Assembly: GCA_946628455.1 (NCBI GenBank)
Contig: CAMOWP010000113.1
Location: forward strand, 1-5,806
DNA length: 5,806 nt
Direction of reading: 5' to 3'
Source: an uncultured Clostridia bacterium
Lineage (GTDB): Bacteria > Bacillota > Clostridia > Oscillospirales > Acutalibacteraceae
Shown here in pieces: positions 5,119 through 5,806 of the stretch. Position 1 is the stretch's first letter; each line of letters starts with the position of its first letter. The notes under the pieces are model-generated. The model saw nothing but the letters and a program-made list of their open reading frames with translations. It had not been told where the DNA came from and ran no database searches. Made by a program: the position numbers and the translations under genes.

Positions 5119-5806
5119 TTGGCTGTACTTGATAATATTTTATCAATAGCAACCCCTATCGCGGGCGTTATCGCGTTAATCTTTGCTATTTATTTAGCAA
5201 GCTCAATAAGCAAGAAAAGCCCCGGAACAGAAAGAATGAAGAAAATCAGCGATAATATCGCAACAGGCGCAAAGGCATTCCTTTTTGCTGAGTACAAAAT
5301 ACTCATAATTTTTGCAATTGTTTTATTTATTGCTATCTGCTTTGCAATCAACTGGCAGACGGCAGTTTGCTTTATCGTTGGCGCTCTCTTCTCAACCCTT
5401 GCAGGCTATTTCGGAATGACTGTTGCAACAAAGGCAAATGTCAGAACTGCTAACGCAGCAAAGGAAAACGGACTTTCAGCCGCGCTTAAGGTTGCCTTTT
5501 CGGGCGGCGCAGTTATGGGTCTGAGCGTTGTAGGCCTCGGCGTTATAGGAATCGGAGCTATCTTCGCAATTCTTCTTTTCAACAAGAATCAGGACCTTAT
5601 CTCTGCTCCGCAGAGGCTTAACATTCTCACAGGCTTCAGCCTCGGCGCTTCTTCAATTGCTCTCTTCGCGCGTGTTGGCGGCGGTATCTACACAAAGGCT
5701 GCCGACGTAGGCGCAGACCTTGTAGGCAAGGTTGAGGCAGGAATCCCCGAGGACGACCCGAGAAACCCTGCTACCATTGCAGATAACGTTGGCGACAATG
5801 TTGGCG
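5119..5806 (+). CDS. hppA: Membrane-bound ion-translocating pyrophosphatase, N-terminal part (3' end outside window)
   Basis: The enzyme hydrolyses cytoplasmic pyrophosphate and pumps H+ or Na+ across the membrane. It starts at TTG 5119: an in-frame TGA at 5110-5112 blocks any upstream start, and the next ATG (codon 40) lies beyond the first membrane helix. The frame stays open to the window edge, giving 229 of about 700 residues. Hydrophobic segments lie at about 6-30, 60-77, 80-102, 127-154 and 167-190, as expected for the start of a protein with about 16 helices. The substrate-binding signature is clear: GGGIYTKAADVGADLVGKVE (187-206), EDDPRN (211-216) and ADNVGDNVG (221-229), whose acidic residues bind Mg-pyrophosphate in the family. 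The residues that decide K+ dependence and H+ versus Na+ specificity lie beyond the window, so the transported ion is undetermined. It is downstream of the symporter in the same direction, but with an intervening hairpin. Confidence 0.96.
   Translation, partial: MAVLDNILSIATPIAGVIALIFAIYLASSISKKSPGTERMKKISDNIATGAKAFLFAEYKILIIFAIVLFIAICFAINWQTAVCFIVGALFSTLAGYFGMTVATKANVRTANAAKENGLSAALKVAFSGGAVMGLSVVGLGVIGIGAIFAILLFNKNQDLISAPQRLNILTGFSLGASSIALFARVGGGIYTKAADVGADLVGKVEAGIPEDDPRNPATIADNVGDNVG

Overview
The window looks like chromosomal DNA from a Gram-positive anaerobe of the Clostridia, probably an Oscillospiraceae/Ruminococcaceae-type gut bacterium. This is an inference from the Tex and membrane pyrophosphatase protein sequences, strong Shine-Dalgarno sites, TTG start codons, SigA-type promoters and short palindromic repeats between genes. 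No rRNA or other lineage marker is present to prove it.

Layout. (1) 1-1364, plus strand: the C-terminal part of tex, an RNA-binding transcription accessory protein, cut by the left window edge. (2) 1365-1553: an intergenic strip packed with repeats. It holds two identical palindromic units, a third diverged unit in inverted orientation, two heptanucleotide tandem repeats, and hairpins that can terminate transcription from both sides. (3) 1554-3260, minus strand: a two-gene operon of unrecognised membrane proteins. The promoter-proximal gene encodes a zinc-ribbon protein with four membrane segments and a long charged C-terminal helix. The second encodes a protein with two membrane segments, an extracytoplasmic domain and a very basic C-terminus. 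(4) 3261-3466: a divergent promoter region with a near-consensus SigA promoter facing left and an extended -10 promoter facing right. (5) 3467-5023, plus strand: a GPH-family (MelB-like) sugar:cation symporter. (6) 5024-5118: a short spacer with a GC-rich hairpin. (7) 5119-5806, plus strand: the N-terminal third of a membrane-bound ion-pumping pyrophosphatase that starts at TTG and is cut by the right edge.

How the genes may work together. tex is housekeeping and converges on the unknown operon, from which it is separated by back-to-back terminators. The symporter and the pyrophosphatase lie in the same direction 95 bp apart. An ion-motive pyrophosphatase could help maintain the gradient a cation-coupled symporter uses, but their adjacency may be chance. 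No established defence, mobile or biosynthetic system is visible. The least explained items are the zinc-ribbon/membrane operon and the palindrome family downstream of tex.
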